Assembly: GCF_002285795.1 (NCBI RefSeq) | Contig: NZ_CP022961.1 | Location: forward strand, 1,984,001 to 2,048,000 | Source of the DNA: Plantactinospora sp. KBS50 | GTDB lineage: Bacteria > Actinomycetota > Actinomycetes > Mycobacteriales > Micromonosporaceae | Direction: 5' to 3' | Length of the DNA: 64,000 nt | Shown here: positions 31,006 through 39,700 of the stretch, in pieces | Numbering within the stretch: the first letter of the stretch is position 1 | How the letters are laid out: every line of letters begins with the position of its first letter | The notes under the pieces: generated by a model | Seen by the model: only the letters and a program-made list of their open reading frames with translations | Told to the model about the DNA's origin: nothing | The model's database searches: none | Made by a program: the position numbers and the translations under genes

Positions 31006-32601
31006 TCAGGTCAGCGGTGCCGGCGCTCCGGTCGGTGCCGGCGTGTCCGTCGGTTCGGACGCACCGTTCGTCGCCGTCGCCGTCGCCGCTGGCGCTGCTG
31101 CCGCCGCCGTCGTCGCCGCCGCTGGCGCTGCCCCTGGCGCTGCCCCTGGCGCCGCCGCCGCCGGGTCGGTCGGCTCGGTCTCGTCGGTCGGCTCGGTCTC
31201 GTCGGTCGGCTCGGTCTCGTCGGTCGGTCGGGGCGCGTCGGGCAGTTCCTCCTCCAGGTGCCGCAGCCGCGGGAAGAGCGTGCCGACCGCGACCGTGACC
31301 ACGATCAACGCGCCGACGAGCATCATCAGCAGCGCGATGCCCCGGCCCGGGCCGTCGCCGATCAGCACGGTCAGCCCCTTCGACCGGACCTCGTCCCGGC
31401 CGACCAGCGGCTCGAAGACGTGGTCGACGGCGATCCCTGCCAGCACGTTGGCGATGAGCTGCGGGATGAGCCCGACCATCGTCAAGAGTGCCATCACCCG
31501 ACCCATCAGGTGCAGTTCCACCTTCGTCTGCCAGATCGGCTGGTGGGTGGTGTTGATCAGCACCAGGGCGCCCATCGCGACGAAGGCGGCGCAGGCGATC
31601 AGCGCGACGTTCGGCCGGGTCGCGCCCGCGATGGTCGCCACCGCGAACATCAGCGCGAACGCGAAGACGGCGCGCACCCGGCGCTTCGGGCCGCCGGTCA
31701 CGCTGACCGCGACGCCGGCGATGATCATGCCGAGGCCGCCGATCGACAGCACGATGCCGAGTGCCTTCGACGACTCGAACGACAGCACCAGCGGGCTGAT
31801 CAGCAGCTCCAGGAAGCCCGCGCTGAAGTTGACGGTGGCCAGGAAGAACAGCAGCGTGAGCAGGCCGGGTCGGCTGGCCACGTACCGCCAGCCCTCGCCG
31901 AACTCGCTCAGCAGGCTGGTCCTGGCGCCGTCGGCCGCGGCCGGCGCCCGCCGCACCTTCGGGATCGGCACGAGGCAGAGGGTGAGGATGGCCGCGCCGT
32001 AGGAGATGACGTCGATGATGACGATGCCGGTCAGGTTGATGGCCACCAGCAGGAACCCGGCCGACACCGGCGCCAGCACCTGACTCACGGCGATGGCGAC
32101 CATCCGCATGCCGTTGGCCTGCCCGAGCTGCTCCTTGGGCACCAGCAGCGGCGTCAACGCGCCCAACGCCGGAATCTGGAGCGAGGTCAGCAGCGAGGTG
32201 ACGCTGACGATGATGTAGACCTGCCACACCTGGAACGTGTTGGTGGCCACCAGCGGCGCCAGCATCGCCGTGATGACCATGCTGCCGATGCTGCTGATCA
32301 GCAGGGTGCGCCGGGTGCCCCAGCGGTCCACCAGCGAGCCGGCGAACGGCGACGCCACGGCCGCCGGGAGCAGGCCGAGCGCGAGGATGATGCCGAGCGT
32401 GGTGGCCGAGTCGGTCAACCGGTAGACGTAGACCGCGAGGGCGAAGCTCGTCAGGTTCGCCCCGATCATCGAGGCGAACTGCCCGGCCCAGATGATCACG
32501 TACGAGCGCAACCCGGACGCGGGCGCCGCCGCCTCCGGTGGTCGGTCGGTGTCGCTGGCAGCCAAGTCGGTCATCGCGTCGAACCCTTCATCAGTGGTCA
32601 T
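31006..32601 (-). CDS. MFS transporter, probable product exporter
   Basis: 531 residues, ATG 32601, overlapping the stop of the first P450 by 11 bases. Twelve hydrophobic segments between about residues 30 and 455; the loop between helices 2 and 3 has GSLVDRWGTRRTLL, the MFS motif. Similar to the MFS_3 / enterobactin-exporter group found in peptide antibiotic clusters. A 75-residue low-complexity tail follows the last helix (PTDETE repeated, then Ala/Pro/Thr-rich). As the last gene of the tailoring operon it is best read as the export pump for the product. Confidence 0.87.
   Translation of the reverse strand: MTTDEGFDAMTDLAASDTDRPPEAAAPASGLRSYVIIWAGQFASMIGANLTSFALAVYVYRLTDSATTLGIILALGLLPAAVASPFAGSLVDRWGTRRTLLISSIGSMVITAMLAPLVATNTFQVWQVYIIVSVTSLLTSLQIPALGALTPLLVPKEQLGQANGMRMVAIAVSQVLAPVSAGFLLVAINLTGIVIIDVISYGAAILTLCLVPIPKVRRAPAAADGARTSLLSEFGEGWRYVASRPGLLTLLFFLATVNFSAGFLELLISPLVLSFESSKALGIVLSIGGLGMIIAGVAVSVTGGPKRRVRAVFAFALMFAVATIAGATRPNVALIACAAFVAMGALVLINTTHQPIWQTKVELHLMGRVMALLTMVGLIPQLIANVLAGIAVDHVFEPLVGRDEVRSKGLTVLIGDGPGRGIALLMMLVGALIVVTVAVGTLFPRLRHLEEELPDAPRPTDETEPTDETEPTDETEPTDPAAAAPGAAPGAAPAAATTAAAAAPAATATATNGASEPTDTPAPTGAPAPLT
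31173..31230. repeat. 18-bp tandem repeat in the MFS gene tail
   Basis: Three head-to-tail copies of an 18-base unit (GTCGGCTCGGTCTCGTCG) plus a partial copy encode PTDETE repeats in the cytosolic tail of the transporter. Confidence 0.85.
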
Positions 32602-33808
32602 GGTCGGTCGGTGGCACCGGTGCGGCCCGGCGACGCCACCGCACGGTGCACGGCAGGGCCAGGAAACCGTGCTGGTGCGGGGAGTGGCAGCGCCGGCTCG
32701 CGGCCTCGTCCACGTCGTACTCGGCCACCAGCGCGCCGACCTCCTCCAGCGCGACCCGCATCTCCAGCCGGGCCAGCGCGGCGCCCAGGCAGTGATGCGG
32801 CCCGAGGCCGAAGCTGATCAGCCGGCCGGTGTCCCGGTCCAGGTCGAAGCGGTCCGGGTCGGGGAAGACCCGGCGGTCGCGGTTGGCCGAGGCGGGCAGC
32901 AGCGCCACCCGGGCGCCCGCCGGGACGGTCACGCCGTGCAGCACCGTCTCCCGGGTCAGCATGCGCGCGACCATCTGGCTGGCCGAGTCGTACCGCAGCG
33001 TCTCGCTCGCCCAGTCCTCGGCCCGCCCGTCCAGGCCGGCCCGCTGCACGTCGCGGTCGAGATGCCCCTGGTACCAGGCGTTGCCGATGGTCTTGCCGGT
33101 CGACTCGTTGCCCCCGCCCAGCATGATGAACAGGAAGCCGACGACCTGCCGGTCGGTCAGCCGGGTGCCGTCCACCTCGGCCTGGGTCAGGCCGGAGGTC
33201 AGGTCGTCGCCCGGCCGGCGGCGCAGGGTGGCGACGACGTCCAGCAGGTACGCCGCGAGCCGCAGCGCGGCGGCGACCGAGACCTCGCCGCGGCGCTCCG
33301 AGCCGTCGTCGCGCAGGACGAGGTCGTCGACGTCGCGGCGGATCCGGTCCCAGTCGGCCCGCGGCAGGCCGAGGATCTCGCAGAGCATGTCGTTGGGCAG
33401 GTCGGCGGCGAAGTCGTCGGCGAAGTCGAAGGACTCCCGGTCGCGCAGCGGCGCCAGCCGGGCGCGGGCCAGCTCCCGGATCCGCGGTTCCAGGGCGGCC
33501 ACCCGGCGGGGCGTGAAGGCCGAGGAGACGAGGCTGCGGTAGGCGGCGTGTTCGGGCGGATCCATGGCGAGGAAGAAGTTCGTCTTCTTCGCGTCCGGCC
33601 CCCACAGCTCGGGCTCCAGCGAGATGCCGTTGCGGCTGGAGAACCGGCCCGGGTCGCGCAGCGCCGCCGACACGTCGGCGTGCCGGGACAGCGCCCAGAA
33701 GTCGCGCTTCTCGTTGCGGTAGAGCGGGGCGTGCTCCCGCATCCACGCGTACACCGGATGCGGGTCCTCCTGCACCGCGAAGTCGAACGGGTCGTACACC
33801 GGGTCCAT
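32591..33808 (-). CDS. Cytochrome P450 (array member 1)
   Basis: 405 residues, ATG 33808 overlapping the upstream P450 stop by one base (TGATG). Heme-binding motif FGLGPHHCLG with axial C340, ExxR at 269-272 (ETLR), and I-helix GGGNEST at 231-237 (Glu-Ser in place of the usual acid-Thr pair). Closely related to array member 2: both begin DPFD, share YAWMREHAPLYRNE and NGISLEPxLWGPDA, and have an NEST I-helix. A recent tandem duplication is likely. Electrons are probably supplied by the ferredoxin encoded at 36611. Substrate unknown; oxidation of a carrier-bound amino acid or of the peptide is inferred from context. Confidence 0.92.
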   Translation of the reverse strand: MDPVYDPFDFAVQEDPHPVYAWMREHAPLYRNEKRDFWALSRHADVSAALRDPGRFSSRNGISLEPELWGPDAKKTNFFLAMDPPEHAAYRSLVSSAFTPRRVAALEPRIRELARARLAPLRDRESFDFADDFAADLPNDMLCEILGLPRADWDRIRRDVDDLVLRDDGSERRGEVSVAAALRLAAYLLDVVATLRRRPGDDLTSGLTQAEVDGTRLTDRQVVGFLFIMLGGGNESTGKTIGNAWYQGHLDRDVQRAGLDGRAEDWASETLRYDSASQMVARMLTRETVLHGVTVPAGARVALLPASANRDRRVFPDPDRFDLDRDTGRLISFGLGPHHCLGAALARLEMRVALEEVGALVAEYDVDEAASRRCHSPHQHGFLALPCTVRWRRRAAPVPPTDHDH

Positions 33809-35007
33809 CAGCCCGCCGCCCGTCCGCGCAGGGTGACCACGCACGGCAGGGCCGCGAAGCCGCGCTGGTGCGGCGAGTGGATCCGGCGGATCCCGGCAGG
33901 GTCCACCTCGTACCCGGCGACCAGCGTGGCGATCTCCTCCAGCGCGACAGTGATCTCCAGCCGGGCGAGCGGGGCGCCGAGGCAGAAGTGCGGCCCGTGG
34001 CCGAAGCTGAGTTCCCGGCTGGTGTCCCGGTCCAGGTCGAAGTCGTCCGGGTCGGGGAAGACCCGGTGGTCCCGGTTGGCCGAGGCGGGCAGCAGCGCGA
34101 TCCGGGCGCCCGCCGGCACCGGTGTGCCGTGGATGACGGTCTCCTCGGTCAGGGTGCGCGCCATCATCTGGCTCGGCGAGTCGAAGCGCAGCGACTCCCG
34201 GCCCCAGTCCGCGGCCCGCCCGTTCAGCCCGGCCCGCTGCACCTCGGGCCGGAGCCAGCCGTGGTAGAGGGCGTTGCCGATCAGCTTGCCGGTGGATTCG
34301 TTTGTCGCGCTGACCAGCAGGAACAGGTACGCCACCAACTGCGGGTCGGTCAGCGGCCGGCCGTCGACCCGCGCCTGGAGCAGCGTGGACAGCAGGTCGT
34401 CGCCGGGCCGCTTGCGGCGCTGGGCGATCAGCGTGACGTAGTACCACGCGAGGCGCCGGCCGGCGTCCACCGTCGCGTCGCCCCGCTCGTCGGTGCCGGG
34501 CTCGGAGGAGTTGAGCAGGTCGTTGTCGGCGCGGATCCGGTCGCGGTCGGCGGCCGGGATACCGACCACCTCGCACATCACGTCGTTGGGCAGCGCGGCG
34601 GCGAAGTCGGCGGCGAAGTCGAAGGGCGCGCCGTCGCGCAGCGGTGCCAGCCGCTCCCGGGCCAGCTCCCGCACCCGCGGCTCCATGGAGGCGACCCAGT
34701 TGGGCTTGAAGACGCTGCCGCCCAGGCGGCGCATCGCCCCGTGCTGCGGCGGGTCCATCGCCAGGAACGAGCTGGTCTTGACCGCGTCCGGCCCCCACAG
34801 GTCGGGTTCCAGGGAGATGCCGTTGCGGTTGGAGAACAGCGCCGGGTTGCGCAGCGCCCACAGCACGTCGGCGTGCCGGGACAGCGCCCAGAAGTCGCGC
34901 TCCTCGTTGCGGTAGAGCGGGGCGTGCTCCCGCATCCACGCGTACGTCGGATAGGGGTCCTCGTGCAGCGCGTAGTCGAACGGGTCGTAGCCGGGTGGTG
35001 CGTTCAC
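33808..35007 (-). CDS. Cytochrome P450 (array member 2)
   Basis: 399 residues from GTG 35007, which overlaps the stop of the preceding P450 (GTGA). Heme motif FGHGPHFCLG, ExxR in RESLRFD, I-helix SATNESTGK. Closest neighbour is member 1, with which it shares most of the N-terminal third and the C-terminal HSPHQxGFxALPC. Both probably act on related positions of the same intermediate. No signal peptide or membrane anchor, as usual for bacterial P450s. Confidence 0.92.
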   Translation of the reverse strand: MNAPPGYDPFDYALHEDPYPTYAWMREHAPLYRNEERDFWALSRHADVLWALRNPALFSNRNGISLEPDLWGPDAVKTSSFLAMDPPQHGAMRRLGGSVFKPNWVASMEPRVRELARERLAPLRDGAPFDFAADFAAALPNDVMCEVVGIPAADRDRIRADNDLLNSSEPGTDERGDATVDAGRRLAWYYVTLIAQRRKRPGDDLLSTLLQARVDGRPLTDPQLVAYLFLLVSATNESTGKLIGNALYHGWLRPEVQRAGLNGRAADWGRESLRFDSPSQMMARTLTEETVIHGTPVPAGARIALLPASANRDHRVFPDPDDFDLDRDTSRELSFGHGPHFCLGAPLARLEITVALEEIATLVAGYEVDPAGIRRIHSPHQRGFAALPCVVTLRGRAAG

Positions 35008-36275
35008 GACGACCGGCTTCCGGCCCGGCCGGCAACCGGCGTGGCGGTGATGGGAACGTGCTTGTAGCCGGAGATGACGTTCGAGACCAGCCGGACCGGC
35101 GGGCCGGCGGGCCGGAAGTCGCGGAACCCGCCCAGCAGCTCGTCGAAGAGGATCCGCAGGGTCACCCGGGCCACCACGTGCCCCACGCAGAAGTGCGGGC
35201 CGGTGCCGAACGCCAGATGCCGGTTGGGCCGGCGCCGAGGGTCGAACGTGTCGGGGTCGGCGAAGACCGCGCCGTCCCGGTTGGCCGAACCGAGCCAGCA
35301 CACCACCGCCTCGCCGGCCCGGATCGTCGTGCCGCGCACCTGCGTGTCCGTCGTCGCGTACCGCATGAAGTGGCTGGCCGGCGAGCCCAGCCGCAGCACC
35401 TCCTCCACCGCGCTCGGCGTGACGCTCAGGTCATCGGCCCAGCGGTCCAGCACGCCGTCGGCGATGTGCTCGGTCAGCGCGTACGTCGGCGGGTGCGCGG
35501 TGGTCACCGTCGCGCCCAGCAGCAGGCTGTAGCAGTTCGAGATCACCTCGCCCGGGGTCATCACCCGCCCGTCGACCTCGGTGGTGATCAGCACGCTGAT
35601 CAGGTCGTCGCCCAGGTTGTCGCGGCGCTGCGCGCAGACGTCCTGCAGGTAGGCGAACAGCTCGCGGTGGGCGCGGTCCAGGGTGGGTTTCACGCCGCGC
35701 GGGGTCAGGTAGTCCGGGTCCTCGGGCGCGATCGAGGTGGTCAGCAGGCGGCCCAGCCGCGGCCAGTCGGCCCGGGGCAGCCCCATCGCCTCGCCCGCGA
35801 TGGCCACCGGCAGGGACAGCATCGCCGCGCCGAAGTCGAACACCCCGCCGTCGGCGAGCGGGGCGAGGACCTCCCGGACCAGCCGGGTGATCATGTCCTG
35901 CTGCTGTTCGATCGCCCTGATGCCGAGCGCCTTCTGCAGCCGGTTGCGCATCACCGTGTGCCGGGGCGGGTCGGTGGCGGCGATCTGCTTGCCGCCGGCC
36001 GGGTCCTCGACGCCGAGGACGGCCAGCAGCGTTCCGCGTTCGGAGGTGAACGTCTGCGAGTCGCGCAGCACCTGGTCGACGTCGCAGTAGCGGACGGCCG
36101 ACCAGAAGCCGGTGTCGCCCACCGTCGTCCACTCCAGCGTGTCCCGCTCGCGCAGGCGCGCCCATTCCGGCCGGAAGTCGAGGCTCCCGTAGAGCTGCGG
36201 GGCGGCCAGGCCACGGTCGGCGGCACCGACCGGGCAGCGCGCCACGGCGCCCGCCGTACCGTTCGGGCTCTGCAT
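35004..36275 (-). CDS. Cytochrome P450 (array member 3)
   Basis: 423 residues, ATG 36275 with GGAGGAGG upstream. Heme motif FGTGPHFCVG, ExxR in VEEVLRLG. The I-helix reads NCYSLLLGATVTTAH, so the usual acidic residue before Thr is replaced by Val. It belongs to a second subgroup with members 4, 5 and 6. They share a conserved GTLLAVLGVEDPAGGK-like block after the C-helix and the NCYS lead into the I-helix. Loss of the acid can mean altered proton delivery or substrate-assisted activation (inference). Confidence 0.92.
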   Translation of the reverse strand: MQSPNGTAGAVARCPVGAADRGLAAPQLYGSLDFRPEWARLRERDTLEWTTVGDTGFWSAVRYCDVDQVLRDSQTFTSERGTLLAVLGVEDPAGGKQIAATDPPRHTVMRNRLQKALGIRAIEQQQDMITRLVREVLAPLADGGVFDFGAAMLSLPVAIAGEAMGLPRADWPRLGRLLTTSIAPEDPDYLTPRGVKPTLDRAHRELFAYLQDVCAQRRDNLGDDLISVLITTEVDGRVMTPGEVISNCYSLLLGATVTTAHPPTYALTEHIADGVLDRWADDLSVTPSAVEEVLRLGSPASHFMRYATTDTQVRGTTIRAGEAVVCWLGSANRDGAVFADPDTFDPRRRPNRHLAFGTGPHFCVGHVVARVTLRILFDELLGGFRDFRPAGPPVRLVSNVISGYKHVPITATPVAGRAGSRSS

Positions 36276-36298
36276 CCGTCCTCCTCCGCCCGGGCCGG

Positions 36299-36511
36299 TC
36301 AGGTGGCGGGCGTGGGTTCCCGGCGGGCGCTGAGCGGGCGCAGGTCGGTCCAGTTCTGCTCGATGTAGTCCAGGCAGGGCTGCCGGGAGTCCGGGCCGTG
36401 CACGGCCCGCCAGCCCGCCGGTACGTCGAGGGCCTGCGGCCAGAGCGAGTGCTGCTCCTCGTCGTTGACCAGCACCAGGAAGGTGCCGTCCGGATCGTCA
36501 AAAGGATTCAT
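36299..36511 (-). CDS. mbtH: MbtH-like protein
   Basis: 70 residues from ATG 36511, preferred over GTG 36514 because GGAGG is then correctly spaced. Contains the family core [10 protein letters not shown], then [10 protein letters not shown] and [14 protein letters not shown]. MbtH proteins bind NRPS adenylation domains and are needed for their folding or activity. This is the only copy in the window, so it may serve all the A domains here. It lies in the middle of the P450 array, 23 bases before array member 3. Confidence 0.96.
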   Translation of the reverse strand: MNPFDDPDGTFLVLVNDEEQHSLWPQALDVPAGWRAVHGPDSRQPCLDYIEQNWTDLRPLSARREPTPAT

Positions 36512-36610
36512 CACGCCTCCTCGATCACCGTCGGCCCCGCGCCGGCACCGCTGCGCCTGAAGCTACTGGCCGCCGGCCCGCGCCGGATGTCACCTGATTG
36601 CACGACAGCC

Positions 36611-36838
36611 TCACCCGGCGCTCTGCGCGGTGGCCGGCACCACCCGGATGGCGCCGGTCGGGCAGAGCTGCTCGGCCTGTTCGACCGCGGCGACGTCCGC
36701 GGTGACCGGCGCGGTGGGTTCGGCCCGGTCGTGCTCGTCCAGGACGAAGTTGCCCTCGCCCACCACCAGGCAGGTCGACGATCCGACGCACCGTTCCTTG
36801 TCGACGATCACCCGTACGCCCTGCTCGGCCGCGCTCAT
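36611..36838 (-). CDS. Ferredoxin, [3Fe-4S] type
   Basis: 75 residues, ATG 36838 with GGGGAG upstream. Cluster ligands CVGSSTC and, later, CPTGAI give the three-Cys pattern of P450-partner [3Fe-4S] ferredoxins. It follows P450 member 4 by 19 bases, so it is probably the shared electron donor for the array. No ferredoxin reductase is encoded in the window. Confidence 0.93.
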   Translation of the reverse strand: MSAAEQGVRVIVDKERCVGSSTCLVVGEGNFVLDEHDRAEPTAPVTADVAAVEQAEQLCPTGAIRVVPATAQSAG

Positions 36839-36857
36839 CCGACGCTCCCCTCGACGC

Positions 36858-38102
36858 TCATCGACTGCTCTCCCGCACGCGGGCGTCGCGACGCAGCCGC
36901 AGCGTCACCGGCGCCGACCGGTAACCGGCCACGAAGTTCGAGGCGATGTTGCGCGGCGGCTCGGCGAGCGTCAGGTCGGCCGCGGCGGCGAAGATCTCCT
37001 CGAAGACGACCCGGATCATCCGGCGGGCCAGCGCCGAGCCGAGGCAGTGGTGCGGGCCGCTGCCGAACGCCAGGTGCCGGTTCGGCTGCCGGGTCGGGTC
37101 GAACGTGTACGGGTCGGGGAAGACCAGCTCGTCCCGGTTGGCCGAGCCGAGCCACACCACGACGGGAGCGCCGGCCGGCAGCTCGACGCCGCCCAGCTCG
37201 ACCGCCCGGGTGGTGTGCCGCACGAAGTGGTTGGCCGGCGAGGCCCAGCGCAGCGCCTCGTCGACCAGCCCGTCGAGCAGGTCCGGCCGGTCCGCCAGCT
37301 CCCGGTAGCGGCCACCGGTGGCCAGCTCGACCAGCGCCACGGTCGGCGCGTGCGGCCAGGTGGCCGCCCCGACGGTCAGGCTGTAGCAGTTGGCCACCAC
37401 CGCCCCCGGGTCCGGGTCGCCGTTCGAGCGCATGTTCAGCAGCGCGCTCATCAGGTCGGTGCCCGGGTTGCCCTGCCGGGCGCGGGCCTGGTCCTGGAAG
37501 TAGGCGAACAGGCCGCGGTGGGCGCGTTGCAGGGTCACCGCCGGGCCGCGGGGCAGCGACCACTCGTCGGGTGCGACCGCCATCGCGGCCAGCTTGGTCA
37601 CCTGCGGCCAGTCCGATTCCGGCAGCCCCATCATGGTGCCCAGGACGGCCACCGGCAGCCCGGACAGCACGGCCGCGAGGTCGGCGGAGCCGCCCTCGAT
37701 CGCCGGCAGCAGCGCCGCGCGGACCAGCTCCCGGATCATGTCCACCTGGCCGGCGGTGGCCCGGATCGACAGGGTGTGCTGCAACGGGCTGCGGATGCCG
37801 GTGTGCCGCGGCGGATCGGTGACGGCCAACTGCCGGCCGCTGGCCGGGTCGTCCTTGCCGAGCACGTTGAGGAACGTGCCGCGGGTGGAGGTGAACGAGG
37901 CGGCGTCGCGCAGCACCCGGTCCACGTCGGCGTGCCGGGTGACCGCCCAGTAGCCCGGTCGCGCGTCCACCGGCGGCTGCCAGCACACCGGCTTGCTGTG
38001 CCGCAGGTGGCGCCACACCGCGTGCGGGTCGCCGTGCACGTACAGCGCCGGGTCGGCCAGGTCGGCGGCGAGGTCGGGCGGGTCGGACGGGATCAGCCGC
38101 AC
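36858..38102 (-). CDS. Cytochrome P450 (array member 4)
   Basis: 414 residues from GTG 38102, overlapping the carrier-protein gene by 10 bases. Heme motif FGSGPHHCLG, ExxR in DEALRWA. The I-helix reads NCYSLTVGAATWPHAPT: both the acid and the alcohol of the oxygen-activating pair are missing (Trp-Pro instead). The rest of the fold looks complete and uninterrupted, so this is a functional divergence rather than decay. It belongs to the same subgroup as members 3, 5 and 6 (GTFLNVLGKDDPASG block). Confidence 0.9.
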   Translation of the reverse strand: MRLIPSDPPDLAADLADPALYVHGDPHAVWRHLRHSKPVCWQPPVDARPGYWAVTRHADVDRVLRDAASFTSTRGTFLNVLGKDDPASGRQLAVTDPPRHTGIRSPLQHTLSIRATAGQVDMIRELVRAALLPAIEGGSADLAAVLSGLPVAVLGTMMGLPESDWPQVTKLAAMAVAPDEWSLPRGPAVTLQRAHRGLFAYFQDQARARQGNPGTDLMSALLNMRSNGDPDPGAVVANCYSLTVGAATWPHAPTVALVELATGGRYRELADRPDLLDGLVDEALRWASPANHFVRHTTRAVELGGVELPAGAPVVVWLGSANRDELVFPDPYTFDPTRQPNRHLAFGSGPHHCLGSALARRMIRVVFEEIFAAAADLTLAEPPRNIASNFVAGYRSAPVTLRLRRDARVRESSR

Positions 38103-38410
38103 GTGCCGGCACCCCCGTCCCGGAGCCGGTCGACCGCCTCGGCCAACTCGGCGATCGTCGGCTGGAGGAACAGCGTGGAGGCCGGTACGTGCACCCCGAC
38201 CTCGCGCTCGGTGGCCACCAGCAGGTCGGCCGCGAGCAGCGAGTGGCCGCCGAGTTCGAAGAAGTCGTCGTCGACGCCGATCGGCTCCACGTGCAGGTGC
38301 CGCCGCCACATCTCGATGAGCGTGTGTTCGGTGCTCGTGCTGGGGGCGCGGTAGTCGCTGGACAGCTCCCGTTCGTCCCGCGGGATCACCCGGGCCGAGG
38401 TCTCGGTCAC
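38093..38410 (-). CDS. Free-standing peptidyl carrier protein
   Basis: 105 residues; the start overlaps the stop of P450 member 5 (ATGA). One carrier domain with [15 protein letters not shown] at about residues 50-64, the Ser carrying phosphopantetheine. Position between two P450 genes and translational coupling to both suggest it presents an amino acid to these P450s, as free carriers do in novobiocin, nikkomycin and skyllamycin pathways. It has no A domain of its own and must be loaded in trans, by the A at 29259 or another. Confidence 0.93.
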   Translation of the reverse strand: MTETSARVIPRDERELSSDYRAPSTSTEHTLIEMWRRHLHVEPIGVDDDFFELGGHSLLAADLLVATEREVGVHVPASTLFLQPTIAELAEAVDRLRDGGAGTCG

Positions 38411-39672
38411 GCGATCACCGCCGCCCGCCGCGCCGTCACCGGCTGGAAGTCCATCGGCAGGCTGGTGATGCCGTTGATGAAGTTCGAGCGCAGGTGCGTC
38501 ACCGGGCCGGCGACCTCGAAGGAGTCCAGCCGGGCGAGCATCTCCTCCAGCAGCAGGCCGATCACCACCTGGGCGGGTGGCGCCCCGATGCAGCGGTGCG
38601 CGCCCACCCCGAAGGCCAGGTGCGGGTTGGGGGAGCGGCGCGGGTCGAACTCGTACGGCCGCGGGAAGACGCTCTCGTCCCGGTTGGCCGAGGCCACCCA
38701 GGCGGCGACGAGTTCACCCGGTTCGAGGCGGGTGCCGGCGATCTCGACCGGCTTGACGGTACGGCGCAGCAGGTGGTTGGTGGGCGAGGCCCAGCGCAGG
38801 CTCTCCTCCACCACGCTCGGCACCAGATCCGGCTCGGCGCGCAGCGTCCGCCAGATCTCCGGCCGCTCGGCCAGCGCCAGCAGCAGGTGGGAGGCGACCT
38901 GCGCGGTCGTGGTGACCGCACCCATCGCGAAGCTGTAGCAGTTGAGCAGCACCTCGCGTTCGTCCATCGGCCGGCCGCCGTAGTCGAGCCCGAGCAGCAC
39001 CGAGATCACGTCGTCGCCGGGCTGCGCCCGGCGCTGCCGGATCAGTTCGGAGAAGACGGCGATGAGCCGGTGGTGCGCCTTCGTGAGGGTCGCCGTGGGC
39101 GTGCCGTCGGCGTAGTGCGGGTCCTCCGGAGCGACCCCGGCCATGGCCCACCGGGGCAGCTCGGCCCAGTACTCGACGGGCAGCCCGATCGTCTCGCCGA
39201 CCGCGGCCATCGGCAGGTGCAGCATGAGCGAGGCCACGTCGACCACGCCACCGGCGTCGAAGCTCTCCGCGACCAGCCGTCGGACGTGCTCGCGGACCTG
39301 CGGCCCGCGTTGCCGGGAGGTGTGCGTGGACATCAGCCGCATGGTGGGCAGCCGCACGTCCGCGTGCCGCGGCTGGTCCATCAGGTTGATCGTCCGGCCG
39401 CCGGCGCTGTCCCCGGCCGCCACGGCCAGGATCGTGCCGTACGCCGAGCTGAAGCTCTTGTCGTCCATCAGCACGGCGGCCACCTCGCGGTAGCGGGTCA
39501 CCGACCAGAACGGGATCCCCTCCCCGGTGCGGTGCGGCCAGATCGGCGCCTCCCGCCGCAGCCGGTGCCAGGCGCGGTGCTGCGCGCCGGTGGCGTACCG
39601 GGTCGGGTCGTACAGGTCGATGGTGTCCAGCGGTTCCGCATGCTCGTCGCCGGCGGGGCCCTCCATCCGCAT
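38407..39672 (-). CDS. Cytochrome P450 (array member 5)
   Basis: 421 residues, ATG 39672 with AAGGAG upstream. Heme motif FGVGAHRCIG, ExxR in VEESLRWA. I-helix NCYSFAMGAVTTTAQ, with Thr where the acid normally is. Nearest relative in the window is member 6 (shared YGTILAVAAGDSAGG-type block and C-terminal SNxINGxxSMP), so they look like a duplicated pair. It is coupled to the carrier protein that follows. Confidence 0.92.
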   Translation of the reverse strand: MRMEGPAGDEHAEPLDTIDLYDPTRYATGAQHRAWHRLRREAPIWPHRTGEGIPFWSVTRYREVAAVLMDDKSFSSAYGTILAVAAGDSAGGRTINLMDQPRHADVRLPTMRLMSTHTSRQRGPQVREHVRRLVAESFDAGGVVDVASLMLHLPMAAVGETIGLPVEYWAELPRWAMAGVAPEDPHYADGTPTATLTKAHHRLIAVFSELIRQRRAQPGDDVISVLLGLDYGGRPMDEREVLLNCYSFAMGAVTTTAQVASHLLLALAERPEIWRTLRAEPDLVPSVVEESLRWASPTNHLLRRTVKPVEIAGTRLEPGELVAAWVASANRDESVFPRPYEFDPRRSPNPHLAFGVGAHRCIGAPPAQVVIGLLLEEMLARLDSFEVAGPVTHLRSNFINGITSLPMDFQPVTARRAAVIA

Positions 39673-39700
39673 GGCCCGTGCTCCTTCCGGGAGTCAGCCG

